Assembly (NCBI RefSeq): GCF_003597395.2
Contig: NC_133772.1
Location: 144,321,999-144,385,998 of the forward strand
DNA length: 64,000 nt
Reading direction: 5' to 3'
Source of the DNA: Chelonoidis abingdonii
Lineage: Eukaryota > Chordata > Testudines > Testudinidae
The notes beneath the pieces were generated by a model. The model was not told the origin of the DNA and searched no databases. It saw nothing but the letters and a program-made list of their open reading frames with translations. The first letter of the stretch is position 1; the number at the start of each line of letters is the position of its first letter. Below are positions 44,276 through 55,636 of this stretch, piece by piece. A program made the translations under genes and the position numbers.

Positions 44276-45734
44276 CAGGAGGGTGTATCTGTTTCAGATG
44301 CTGTTTAACTTTTGTTAGGCTCAATGACTTTAAAGAACAGCAGATTTTGGCCTAAAATGAACATTTCTGAACTACTGCCTGTAAGATGCACCCCATTTCT
44401 TTGGTAGAACCTAGCATTGTGTTTGTTCCTGTGAAAAAACAGTGACACCTGGTGGTTAGTCTGGACTAATTCTGGGAGTATTTCCTGTGGATATTGGTGG
44501 TAGTTAGAATTCGAGCCCGTCACCCTCACCTGAAAAGTTTCAGTGCTACCAATACGTATCTCTCTGACTGAAATGCAATAGAAGCTGCTTGTCTTTGTAT
44601 ACGAGAAAGACCGAGCTATATACTAACAACTGAAAGCAACCCCTGAACAATGCATAATTATTCCACTCAGATGCAAAGAAAGGCGGTCTCCTTGCTGTAA
44701 TGGGAACACTGAGCCAGCTGCTGAGTCACTTGAACCTTCACTGTGCTCTGTTGTTATCCTTAAACCTTAGATTTCTAGCCAAGAACCCATTCTTACTTCC
44801 CTCCCGTTGTTGTTATTATCAATGACTCATCTAGTTGTCATTGCTGATGCCGAATCTCGGTTGTACAGACCATTGAAAACCGTGAACTTATGTACTGGAA
44901 AAACTAGAGGCAGAATTGAAAATATAACCTTACTGAGACAGGCCAAAAGGAACAAGGGAGTAAGCAACAGAGAAGCCAGCCTGTTGGAAACAGGGCAGAA
45001 TTCCATTGTGATGTAATTGGAAATCTGGGCTCACCAACTCTCTGAACGCTGCCAAATGAAAAATCCTTTTTAGCTGTTGTGACAAACCCATGCTGTGGTT
45101 TAAAGTGGCTCATTCTGATGAGACTATGTTTTCTGACTTTATGCTCCAAATTGTATCTTGTGTTCAGGATTGAAGACTCTTCTACTTTTTGGGCTGAAGC
45201 AAATGTAGCTCGCTACTGTCACCAGGCATCACGTTATGCTATGGCTGATGGTCTCCTACAGGAAGACTGCTGTTCTGGATAGGAGAGAGAAATTGCTTGT
45301 AACTGCTTTGTGCAAACAAAAGACGGCTTCAGTTGGGCGTGTGCAGTGTGACACAGAAAATCAACTCCATCGATGGCATATCTCTTTGCTTCTTCAGCAG
45401 ACATGTGTGTCTCCTCTAGGCAAGTCATTTAGCTGATTACATTGCGCTTGGATGCCGACAAACCTTCAACATTGAGTTGGAGAACTCTTGAAGCCAGCCC
45501 GATGACTAAAAAGCCAGGAAACGGCTTCGGGCTGCTAGGTTGGATCATTAGTTTCCAGAGGTTAGCCAGATACCAATGCAGGACACGCCATGAATGCTGA
45601 TCCAATGCCCCCCATGTCTTCAGGGAACAATCAGGTCTTGCGTTTGCAGTAGTTATGTAAAGGGTAGGGGTATAGCATAGTTTAATATAGTGTAGCATAA
45701 GGCTTTTTGTTTACCCATTGCTAAGACTCTGCTA
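44276..45734. other. No gene or element recognised
   Basis: Unique-looking. Open frames under 90 codons. Confidence 0.5.
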
Positions 45735-45967
45735 AAGAATAGGTTGGATATTAGGAAAAACCTTTTCACTAGGAGGGTGGTGAAGTACTGGAATGGGTTA
45801 TCAAGGGAGGTGATGGAATCTCCTTCCTTAGAGGTTTTTAAAGTCAGGCTTGACAAAGCGCTGGCTGGGATAATTTAGTTGGGGATTGGTCCTACTTTGA
45901 GCAGGGGGTTGGACTAGATGACCTCCTGAGGTCCCTTCCAACCTTGATATTCTATAATTCTATGATT
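45735..45967 (+). mobile_element. CR1 3' end, sense
   Basis: AATAGGTTGGATATTAGGAA through GGTTGGACTAGATGACCTCC to the terminal ATTCTATAATTCTATGATT octamer-type repeats. It shares its last ~60 bp with the SINE at 44,105-44,275, as expected of partner elements. Confidence 0.9.
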
Positions 45968-46165
45968 AAAGAAACTATTTTTCTGTAGTGAGTTGTAGAG
46001 TGTAGGGCAGGAGAAATGAAGGAAGCATGGTTAGTTAGACGACTTGGGTAAAAAATGGATGAAAAAGAAATGTAGCTACAGGAGCTGTGATTCTCTGGTG
46101 TGTGTTGTCTGTGATTTGCATAATCCTGTATTTAGGGCCAGATTGTTAAACTCTTACTTATATTT

Positions 46166-46276
46166 GGCCCTGATTCAGCAAAGCAGTCCACATCTCTGAG
46201 ACTTAAGCATGTGCTTAAGTGCTTTGCTGAAGAGGGATGTGCTTAAAGTTAAGCATGTGCTTTGCTGACTCAGCAG
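46166..46276. repeat. Palindromic element of the CAGCAAAGCA type
   Basis: GGCCCTGATTCAGCAAAGCA at the left; TTAAGTGCTTTGCTGA, TAAGCATGTGC and TTTGCTGA follow in inverted and direct arrangement. It looks like a small foldback repeat. No target duplication found. Confidence 0.55.
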
Positions 46277-47013
46277 TTATTCAGCTGCATCTACTGCTTT
46301 GGTGCTCTTTGAGTGCATATCGACTCAGCAGAATGAGAGGGATTTACTAGCTGGCCCTAAATACACCCTGGTCCCCATGCAGCCGCATTCCCATTCCCTG
46401 CATTGCAGCTGAGCACCAAGGGTCGGGTGATGAGCTGCATGCCCAGCATTCTCCCTGGCTCCAGCTCATGAGTGGGGAAAGAGAGGAGAAGGTCAAGGAA
46501 TGAGTGGAGACTTTGCTTTGCCTCCCCAAAACTCTGGCAATGGCTTGCCCCGCCCCATGAGTGTGTGTTTGTGTCAAAGTGATGATGAATTTTACCACTA
46601 CAGGGCCTGAAAAGCATGATGAAGAGAAATGTAGAATAAAAAAAGATATTTCCCACTAGCTTCATCAACTTTAGCTGGTTTGATGGTCAGCAGGCCATGC
46701 AGTTAGGAAAAAGAGACTAAAAATCTGTTCAGTGGCTTTACTAGGCAGAAGGCATTACTAGGATGATAGGACATACTGTGGACTCATTTCTTATGTATTC
46801 ATTTTTGGGGGAAAATAAGTCATTTTATTGCATCCCTGGCAGAACTTTCACTTCAGATTAAATTAAATTAAAAAAACAGTCGGGCCAATTAAAAAAAAAA
46901 CCCTCTGGCTCTTGCCTCATTAGAAAGAATATATACACAAAGATCTGCAATGACGTGCTGCTCCTGCTTTTGGTATTTGGGGTATGTGGCTTTGTTTAAT
47001 TTTCAGAAGCCCT
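46277..47013. other. No gene; A-rich tracts near the end
   Basis: Unique-looking, with AATTAAATTAAAAAAA (46,860-46,875) and an A10 tract at about 46,890-46,900. Confidence 0.5.
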
Positions 47014-47026
47014 AATTTTCAAAAGT

Positions 47027-48075
47027 ATCAGAGGGGTAGCTGTGTTAGTCTGGATCTATAAAAGCAGCCTGTGGCACCTTATAAACTAACAGACATTTCG
47101 GTCTTCATCAACCTGATGAAGACCAAAACGCCTGTTAGCGTATAACTAACTACCCCTCTTTCACAGGTCTTGGGTGGCAGGCCAATCCTTGCCCACAGAC
47201 AACCCGCCAACCTGAAATGTATTCTCACCAGCAACTGCACACCGTACCATAGTAACTCTACCTCAGGAACCAATCCATGCAACAAACCTCGATGCCAACT
47301 CTGCCCACATATCTACACTACCCAGTGACACCAATCACAGGACCTGACATCGAGAAGGTTTCAGCCACACCATCACTGGTTTCATTCACCTGCACGTCCA
47401 CCAATGTAATATTATCATATTATGCCAGCAATGCCCCTCTGCTATTGTACATCGGCCAAAACTGGACAGTCCACTACGGAAAGGATAAATGGACACAAAT
47501 CAGATATCAGGAATGGGCAAAGAGTACAAAACCTGTAGAGAGAATTACTTCAAACCTCCCTGGCACACTATAGCAGACCTTAAGGTGGCCATCCTGCAGC
47601 AAAAACCTTCAGGACCCGATGACTTCAAGAGAAACTGCTGAAGCTTCAGTTTCACTCTGTAATTTGGACACCATCAGCTTGCGACTATAACAAATGACTG
47701 TGAATGGGCTTCCAATTGTCAGTTACCAGATTTCTCCCTTGGTTTTCATTCACACCTCTACTGCTAGAACAGGGATCCATCCTCCCTGATTGAACTAACC
47801 TCGTTATCTCTAGCTTACTTGCTAGCATATAAATACCTACCCCTGGAAATTTCCACTACCTGTGTCTGACGAAGTGGGTATTCACCCACGAAAGTTCATG
47901 CTCCAAAACGTCTGTTAGTCTATAAGGTGCCACAGGATTCTCTGCTGCTTTAACTACCCCTCTGATACTTGACACCATGCAGGGCACTGCATTTAGTCGT
48001 ATGGAGTGGAAATCCATCAGCCTGATGAAGACCAAAACGTCTGTTAGTCTATAAGGTGCCACGGGCTGCTTTTAC
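47027..48075 (+). mobile_element. PLE copy 3: complete insertion, inverted tail module, 13-bp TSD
   Basis: Flanked by AATTTTCAAAAGT at 47,014-47,026 and 48,076-48,088, exact. From left to right: the PLE 3' tail in reverse orientation (47,027-47,110, starting ATCAGAGGGGTAGC); a short forward tail piece that folds on it (11-bp stem 47,100-47,110 with 47,114-47,124); and a 5'-truncated coding part from about 47,155, with the Cys cluster (CNKPRCQLCPH, about 47,280-47,310) and a GIY-YIG region broken by frameshifts (47,395-47,640). Two forward tail modules end it (about 47,858-47,990 and 48,020-48,075). Mixed-orientation terminal modules are a known habit of Penelope-like elements. Confidence 0.9.
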
Positions 48076-48088
48076 AATTTTCAAAAGT

Positions 48089-48872
48089 GTAGACCTGATT
48101 TTCAGAATGTCCAGGCCACTTGCCTTAAGCTTTTCACAGTCCCACTAGGTGCCCCTCCAAAGCTTTAGGCACCTGAAGACCTTTGAAAATCTGTCCTTAA
48201 ACTCCTAGACCCAGATCCTCAAAGGCATTTGGGCTTCAAACTCCCAGTGATTTCAGTTGGGCTCCTGTGTTGTGTCACCACAATTGTGTATGCTGTGAAG
48301 GCAAGGTCCACATGCATGGGCACTCAGGAGCTAATTCTGCTTTAACTAAAGTCAGTGGGAGCTCTGCCATTCACTGGAATGGGGCCAGGATCAAGCCTAA
48401 TGCAGGCAACTGCATAAGTACCTGCTGTGTGAATCTAGAGGAACCAAGTCAGGTGCTGTTTAGGTGTCTCTTAGAATGAAGCTTCTGCCTCACTGAAACC
48501 ATTCAGTTTAGAAACAATTCTGTTTATATATTAGTCTCATGCTTCATCTCCCTCCTCCTCCCCACGAAGATCTCGCCACTCTCCAGATACCCACACCCTT
48601 GGCCCCTTTCTTTCCAGAGACTGGGGGTCCATTGCTCTGGAGTCAGGAAACCTGCATTCTATTCCCAAAGAGGCCTTTCCCTCATTGCATGACCTTGGGG
48701 GGAGGTACTGAACACTTCTGTTGCTCTGGACATGCTCTGTACATGTGTGTGCAAGGGGAAAGGAGGTGGGGAGGTTAGCTTTTTCAAGCTAACCCTATGG
48801 TGACCTACTCCTGGCACCTGGTCTGTGTGGGGGAGGCATGTGTGGAGGGAGATGGAGTGTCCTGGAGAGGTG
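48089..48872. other. No gene recognised; weak repeat traces
   Basis: ATTTTCAGAATGTCCAGG and CAGATCCTCAAAGG-type phrases (48,097-48,225) and a hairpin-like GTCAGTGGGAGC..TCACTGGAATGGGGCC (48,351-48,385) hint at an old element without definable ends. Confidence 0.4.
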
Positions 48873-48877
48873 GGTGG

Positions 48878-49804
48878 TGTTATAAACAGATGGTTAAGTG
48901 TTAATGTCTCTTTTACCTGTAACTAGCTCAGTAAACCTGGAACACCTGACCAGAGGACCAATCAGGAGACAAGATACTTTCAAATCTCGGTGGAGGGAAG
49001 CCTTTGTCTGTGCTTTTTGGGCTTTTCTTTGTTCTTTCTGGGTTCTGAGAGGGACCAGACATGTATACAGACTCTCCAATTTTCTGAAACAGCCTCTTCT
49101 GTTCAGTTTAGTAAGTACCAGTTAGAAAGGTTTGATTGTTTTCTTTATTTGCAAATGTGTATTTTGTTGGAAGGATTGTATCTCTGTTTGCTGCAACTTG
49201 TATTTGTGCTGGGGGAAGGCTTCTCTCTAGTGTCTATAAGCTGAAAGACCCTATAACATTTTCCATCTTGATTTTAGAGAGACAATTTTTACTTTTTTTC
49301 TTTCTTTTATTAAAAGCTTTTCTTTTTAAGAACCTGATTGATTTTTTTTTATTTCTTGGGTAAGACCCAAGGGGTCTGCACTCACCAGGGAATTTGTGGG
49401 AGAAAGGAGAGAAGGGGGGAAGGAAAAGCCTGATTTCTCCTCTGTGTTAGGATCACTGTCTCTCTCTCAGGGAGAGTCTGGGAGGGGGGGATAGAAGGGG
49501 GGAAGGTGAATTTCCTCTCTGTTTTAAGATTCAAGGAGTTGAATCACAGGGATCTCCCAGTGTTACCCTGGGAGGAAGAAAGGAGGGGGGAATGGTTTAT
49601 TTCCCTTTGTTGTGAGACCCAAGGGGTTTTGGGTCTTCGGGTCCCCAGGGAAGGGTTTGGGGGCCAGAAAGTGACCCAAAACACTATATTTTTGGGTGGT
49701 GTCAGCTCTATCATTTCTAAGCTAGTAATTAAGCTTAGAGGGGTTCATGCAGGTACTCCATCTTTTGGACACTAAGGTTCAGAGTGGAGAATCATACCAT
49801 GACA
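48878..49804 (+). mobile_element. Solo LTR (927 bp), exact 5-bp TSD
   Basis: Starts TGTTATAAACAGATGG and ends ATACCATGACA; GGTGG is duplicated at 48,873-48,877 and 49,805-49,809. Same family as 62,081-62,899 (shared CACCTGACCAGAGGACCAAT and TTTTTAAGAACCTGATTGAT). Contains T-rich and G-rich runs but no coding sequence. The 5-bp duplication suits a gypsy-type or ERV LTR. Confidence 0.85.
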
Positions 49805-49909
49805 GGTGGTCAGCACAGTAAAGAGTTGGGAGCTGTATTTTGGATTCAGTTTTGGTGTGTGGCCTTTGTTGGGCTCAAGGCCTCTGGCTAAGGGGAGAGG
49901 AAGGATAAT

Positions 49910-50235
49910 ATCAGAGAAGTCAGAGCTGGAATAAATTGCTCAGCCCATGTAGTTCGTCTCCCTGCCAAGGCATGGCTATTATCTAGTGTGAGGTACATCC
50001 ACTTGAATGCTGTCAGGTCTGCATTTAAATGTCTCCCAACACTTCCCTTGAGAGACTACTTCAGCACCTAATAGATCCCACTTGTCAAGCAGATGTGCAT
50101 GTCCGGCTTGAATTCACCTTTTAACTCTCCTCATTGCTTACACTTGATTCCACTGTATCTCCAATTCCTCTGGCTCGTACACTTTGTCAATACTTGCAGA
50201 CTGTTATCGTGTCCTGGTCAGAGCCTAGCTCTTTC
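49910..50235 (-). mobile_element. Old CR1 3' region, antisense
   Basis: Faint but ordered matches to antisense CR1: CTCCCTGCCAAGGCA (49,959-49,973) and GACTGTTATCGTGTCCTGGT (50,200-50,219). Highly diverged. Confidence 0.45.
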
Positions 50236-51512
50236 AAATCAGAACGCCAGCCATTTTGAAGGAACCTGTCCCAGTCCATTCAAGAGAAATGAGTCCAGGA
50301 GGTGCCTCCCAGGTGGGTGTGATGAGGGACACCCGATTCTAATAAAGTCAGGAAGGGCATTTAAGAAAGAAAGGGAGGTCAGAAGGAGCTCGAGAAGGAA
50401 GGCTGGTACTGAAGAGAAGGAGTTGGGTGGGAGCCCCAGGATGGGCTGGTGAAAGGAGACTTCAGGGAGTCCACGGGTCTCTGCAGGGATCCCTGGGTCT
50501 AGAGATAAAATAAAATAGGAACTTTATGAGTCTGGGGAAAGCTATGGTGTGTGGACTAGGAGTAACTTATGGACCAAAGGTTCCTGGCTGAAGGCCCTGG
50601 ATCTAAGGGAATGACTTAGAAAGGTCTATATCTCAAGGTAAGACCTTTGAAGAACTATTGAATAACTGACTGTACTGGGGGCTCTTAATGGAGGGAAAGT
50701 TGGGGGTGAAGATGGTATATGTGAGGCCAAAGAAACTGTGTGTGTCTTTGGTTTCAAGAAAGACAGTAATCACCTGAGGAAAAGGTGTCAGGCTGGATTT
50801 GATAAAGGTTTTCTGTCCTTCTGGGTCTGTGGTAAGAGGAGAAACTGAGGCAGGCTAGACTTGCCATGTCTCGACTAGCAGGGAGTGGGTTCTTTGGGGG
50901 TGCTGAGCCATCATGGGAGTCTGCAACATTGTTCTGTTTTCACTGAAAAATAATGTAGACATTTTTGTACATTTTGTTCTCCTAAAAGAAGACTGATAAC
51001 ACTAACAAGTTTTCCCAGCTGACTGTTCTGGTTTAATTTTTTTTTGAAACCTTCTGGGACCAGGACAATAACAGAAAAGTTCCCCCGGAAGAATGTAATT
51101 GATGACCCAAGAACATTTACCTTGGGACTCAGACCAGCCGATTTATTACTCTTGACACTGTTATTTATTTGAGCTGGGTGGAGAAGCTAATTCCATTTTG
51201 TGGAGGATTTAGACATTTGGTTTTGTTCCGATCCAGCATGAAAATTAAAATGTTCTAAGTATTCCATGAATTGGAATGGATTCCAGCCTAAAGGTGAGCT
51301 ACCTGGGGAGCTGTTGAAGAGTTGCTGACCATGCAGCCCAGGTTGCTGTGGAGCCATGAGCTTGACAGGGCTCCAAGGGCTTCCATGGTCCTGGTTCTCT
51401 ATCAACCTGCCAGGTTGAAAATTTCACTAGGTTCCTGTCTGCATCGTTAGGTGCCTAAATACCTTTGCAAGTCTGTCTCTTTCAGCCTAAGTAGTTAATC
51501 CACAAAATAGTA
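50236..51512. other. No gene or element recognised
   Basis: Purine-rich from 50,280 to 50,900, LTR-like in composition but with no ends; otherwise unique-looking. Confidence 0.45.
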
Positions 51513-51515
51513 TAA

Positions 51516-51805
51516 GGGCTGGTTTTCACTACTGGGGAGATCGACACTGCTGCAAATCGATGCAGCGGGTGTTGATTTCGTGGATCTAGTGAAGATCCGC
51601 TAAATCAATCGCAGAGCAGTCTCCGGTCAACCCCGGTACTCCATCTTTCCAAGAAGAGTAAAGTAAGGAGAACGTCTCCCATTGAAGCAGCGCAGTGAAG
51701 ACACTGGGGTAAGTTGACTTCAGCTACGTCAACTCCAGCTCCATTATTCACATAGCTGGAGTAGCTTAACTTAGGTCTACTTGCCCTGGTAGTGAAGACA
51801 AGCCC
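51516..51805. mobile_element. Harbinger-type MITE, 290 bp, TAA TSD
   Basis: Ends GGGCTGGTTTTCACTAC and, reversed, GGGCTTGTCTTCACTAC (14 of 17 identical), flanked by TAA at 51,513-51,515 and 51,806-51,808. TAA is the classic TWA target of PIF/Harbinger. Internal AAGTTGACTTCAGCTACGTC and CTCCAGCT..AGCTGGAG inverted parts. Confidence 0.85.
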
Positions 51806-51808
51806 TAA

Positions 51809-53399
51809 TTGAAGTATCGTGGACATACCTAGTTCTAAAGGATCATTCTCGGGTTTTGGAGAAGTACCAGTGCATGCCATTCATCTGCTAGCAGGTTTCT
51901 TTGCTGCAGACCTAAATGGGACACTGCGTGTGAAAGACCCAAACCGTGGGCCACACAGGCAAACTAGTCATACAGGAAACTCTCAGAAGGCGGTGAGATT
52001 CCTTCTGGTAGTGTTAAGGACTTTTTATAACGTAGGCCTAGTGGGGAGTACACAGTAGAAATAGAAACCAGTATCAAAGGGTGATACTTCCAGCTGAACA
52101 TTACAGTGATTTAATCTTTACCCTTGATTTTAATTTCTGAGACTACATGATCAGCAAACGCCATGCCAGTTCTCATACTGGCAGGAAGCCTAAGATAGCA
52201 GCATTCTCATATGTGTGACTACATTTATTACATACACATACACATACATATTACATACATTACATATACATTTCCCATCTGCTAGAAAGAAATGAAACCA
52301 AGCAGGCTAAGTGAACAACAATTGAAAAGAAACAATGTAAAACTATAATAATAATCTTTAACATCTCTATAATGTAGAGATGTTAAAGACTGGGGTATAT
52401 TTTTCAGTCACTGGACATCTGCAGAACAGAGTTCCAGACAGGGTTGGGTAAACAAAGCAGACAAAGGAGGAACTCAAGCTCTGTGGAAGTCTCTTCGTTT
52501 CTGTTTATAGTTCTAGTTATTTTCTTAAATAAATACCAGTTTAAGACAGACTTAATTCCATATAGCACTGGAACGGCTTGCCAAGCTTTTAACAACAAAA
52601 AGCTTGATTTTGGATTAAAGCAGATTTCTTTGATGGTTTCAGATTGACAACTTTCTCTTCAATAATTTTTGTTTTCAGCTTGAAAAGCACAGTGAAAAGA
52701 GAAACAAGTGATGGCCTTGGGCTACAATCCAGGGTGTTTTTCCCATCTCAGGCTACTTCTTTAGCATTCATTTCCATCTTTGATCTAATTGGTTGGGAGA
52801 CAGAATTAAAGCACATAAAACAGAATACACAACGAATGATAGGGGCATGTGTTTGATAGATGAATAATCAAGGACCCCCTCCCCCCAAAAAATCTTTTGA
52901 ATAGTTACTAGTATCATTCGGAAGGAAAATAAGCCTGACTGATGAATCAGATGTATCTACAACCTTCACATTACGCATACCCCAATAAGGAAAGCTGATA
53001 ATGCTGAGAGTCTGCATTAGTAATTATCATTAATGAACCCCAGCTCTTCTTGTGCCATTGCAACAAACATTTATTATTTAATCAAAGGTGTTTTTCGTTG
53101 CATAGATTTGAAAGTTTTAAGAATGTTTTCCGTACACCCCTTTCAAAAACACACACATCCCTGTTGTGAGTTGAATTTTCTGAGCACTGTTGATGCCCTT
53201 CACGCTATGCCAATTCATATTTTTTCAAGGTCTTTCTAATGTCAGGGAATGAAGAAAACAAATCACACAGCCTTGGCAGGAATCCAGTAAGTGGGTGTTG
53301 TGAAAATTCATTGTGTGCGAAGCTCTCAAATACTATTGTGATGGGCACCCTGGGAAACCCCAGGTGAAACTTCTGTCTTCATGGCAGGGTTTGAATAGA
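51809..53399. other. No gene or dispersed element recognised
   Basis: Unique-looking apart from the simple repeat at 52,225-52,275. Confidence 0.5.
52225..52275 (+). repeat. (TACACA/TACATA)n simple repeat
   Basis: Alternating ACATACACATACACATAC-type units, imperfect. Confidence 0.85.
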
Positions 53400-53749
53400 G
53401 TGAAGTAATTAAGGTTCAGGGCCACGCTCTGAAATACAACAGGGATTATCCAATGGTAGATCTTGCCAGACTGACCCATTTTCTTTCATGGATCAGCTAA
53501 CTGATTTTTTTCGACTAGGGAAATGCATTAAATTATACCTATGAGGACTTCAGTAAAGCATTAAACATTGTACCACATGGGAAATTTTTAGTGAAGTGGG
53601 AGAGGAGGGGGGTTAGAGCAGGAATTGTAAGGTGGATAAAAACCAGACTAAAGGAGAGATGACAATGGGTTGTGCTTAAAGGAGAATGATCAGGACGGAG
53701 GGAGATTATTAGTAGAGTTCCTCAAGGATTGGTCTTGGGACGGACCTGA

Positions 53750-54386
53750 GGCCATGGCCATACTACAAAATTAAGTGAATCTAACTTACATGGTCTTAGA
53801 GCCACCACAGTAATTATATCGCTTGTGCATGGCTATATGTTGCTCCTGTGTCCATGGTGCATGTCCTTACCATGAGTGCTTGTATTGATTGTACTGTCAG
53901 TGTGGGGCATTGTTGGACTGAAAGCAGGGGCAGCTCTAGACATTTTGCCACCCCAAGCACAGCAGCATGCCACGGGGGACACTGCCAGTCACCAGTCCTG
54001 CGGCTCTGGTGGACCTCCCGCATGCGTGCCTGCGGGAGGTCCACCAGAGCCGCGGGACCAGCGAACCCTCCGCAGGCATGCCGCCAAAGGCCACCTGCCT
54101 GCCTCCCTCCCGGTGACTGGCAGAGAGCCCCCCGCGGCATGCTGCCCCAAGCACGTGCTTGGCGTGCTGGGGTCTGGAGCCGCCCTTGATTGAAAGCCAG
54201 AAACACTGACACCGCATCAACCTAACTACATCAACCTCGAATTTATGCCGTTAGTGGAGGTGGAGTTATAAAGTCAGCATAGCGGGGCAGTTGTATTGGT
54301 GGGAGCAAAATTTAAGTGTAGACACTTCCATAGTTAGGTCAACATAACCTGCCTTGTGTTGACCTAACTCTAATGTAGATCTGACC
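53750..54386. mobile_element. Harbinger-type MITE (637 bp with nested hAT)
   Basis: Ends GGCCATGGCCATACTAC and, reversed, GGTCAGATCTACATTAG; flanking TGA (53,747-53,749) and TTA (54,387-54,389). The CR1 frame rejoins across it. About 365 bp without the nested hAT. Interior AAATTAAGTG..TAACTTACA and GTTGACCTAACTC fit the turtle Harbinger MITE style. Confidence 0.65.
53925..54188. mobile_element. hAT-type MITE, 264 bp, nested
   Basis: Ends CAGGGGCAGCTCTAG and, reversed, CAAGGGCGGCTCCAG; 8-bp duplication ACTGAAAG (53,917-53,924) / ATTGAAAG (54,189-54,196). A strong internal palindrome around 54,008-54,048 (CGGCTCTGGTGGACCTCCCG with its complement) makes open frames appear on both strands; these are not genes. 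Confidence 0.85.
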
Positions 54387-55230
54387 TTATCTAATATTTG
54401 TCATTAATGATGTTGACACAAAACATAGGAGTGCACTGATGAGATTTGCTGATGACACTAAGTTGGGAGACTTCATCAATACGGAGGAAGATTGGAATAT
54501 TTTACAGGAAGATCTGGATGACTTTGACAACTGGAATTAAAGAAATGAAATAAATATAACAATACAAAGTGCAAAGTCATGCACTTAGGCACTAATAGCA
54601 ACAATTTGTGCTATAATCTGGGGGATTATCAGTTAGAAAACACAGAAGAGGGGAAAGACCTGGGTGTGTTAGGCAATCACAGGGTGACTATGAGCCTCCA
54701 GTGTGATGCGGTTGTGGAAAAGGTACTTCCAGTAGAGAAAAGGAAGTCTTAATGTCATTGTACAAGGCCTCATCTGGGATACTGTGTATTGTTCTGATCA
54801 CCTGTGTTCCAGTTTGAATGCCTCTCTTTGAACAAGTGCACAGAAGGGCTAGTAGGACGAGCAGGAAATGGAGAGCCTGTTTTACGTGAGAAAACTGGAA
54901 GAGCTTGTCTTGTCTAGCCTAGAAAAAAGAGAGGTTGAGAGGGTATCTGATTGCTCTCTAGGGAGGAGGAAGAGCTATTAAAGCTACAGGACAATGGTGA
55001 GACAAGAACAATGGATATAAACTGGCCATGAATAAATATAGGCTGGAAATTAGAAGGTTTCTAACTATAAGGGGAGTGAGGTTCTAGAACAGCAGTGAGC
55101 CAAACGGCCTATCTAGTTTTAATACTGAGCTTGGTAAGTTTATGAACAGGATTCTATCATGCAGTTGACTGCGATAGCAAGAGACTGGACATGGTGACCC
55201 AGGAAGTCCCTCCTAGTCCTATGTTCTATG

Positions 55231-55636
55231 AATAATGAGGAGAAAACAAAATATTGCATTGAACTGCTTATTAAGTGGCACTGTCCATCCTTGGCACTCA
55301 ATGAGACAGAGGTGCTGTGGAAAAAATACTATGTGATCATGTGATGTAAGACTATCATTACTTACTGACAAGAAAGGGTGGACAGGGAACCTCAGTTCTG
55401 GCATCTCCTGATTTTTGAACATTTGGCTTTGCCCCCTTACCAATGGTCCTTCAGTACATTTTGAGTGTAATTATATTGACCATCCTTTGGAAAGCACTTT
55501 GAGATCTATGGATGGAAGTTGCTACACGGAAGCACAAGTCTATTATCACATCTCTGTACCATTCAGAACTGGAAGATAATACAGTCACTGTGACTTTGTT
55601 CTCATGGATCTTCTAACACTTAATCTTTATGGATAT
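55231..55636. other. No gene or element recognised
   Basis: Short unique-looking gap between two CR1 copies. Confidence 0.5.

Larger units (their letters stand above)
53400..55230 (+). pseudogene. CR1 ORF2 reverse transcriptase remnant with 3' end
   Basis: Plus-strand CR1. Readable RT motifs are EDFSKALNIVPHG (about 53,545-53,583), RVPQGLVLG (53,714-53,740; usually GVPQG) and FADDTKLG (54,445-54,468), which still contains the catalytic Asp pair. The 3' end, at 55,185-55,230, closes with CTATGTTCTATGAA-type terminal units. Frameshifts and stops abound. The Harbinger MITE at 53,750-54,386 splits the RT between the VPQG and FADD motifs. It is the most 5'-extended CR1 RT in the window. Confidence 0.85.

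Noticed and set aside
53814..54220. Open frames on both strands up to 132 codons
   Set aside because: They lie over a GC-rich palindromic hAT MITE, where opposite-strand frames mirror each other.
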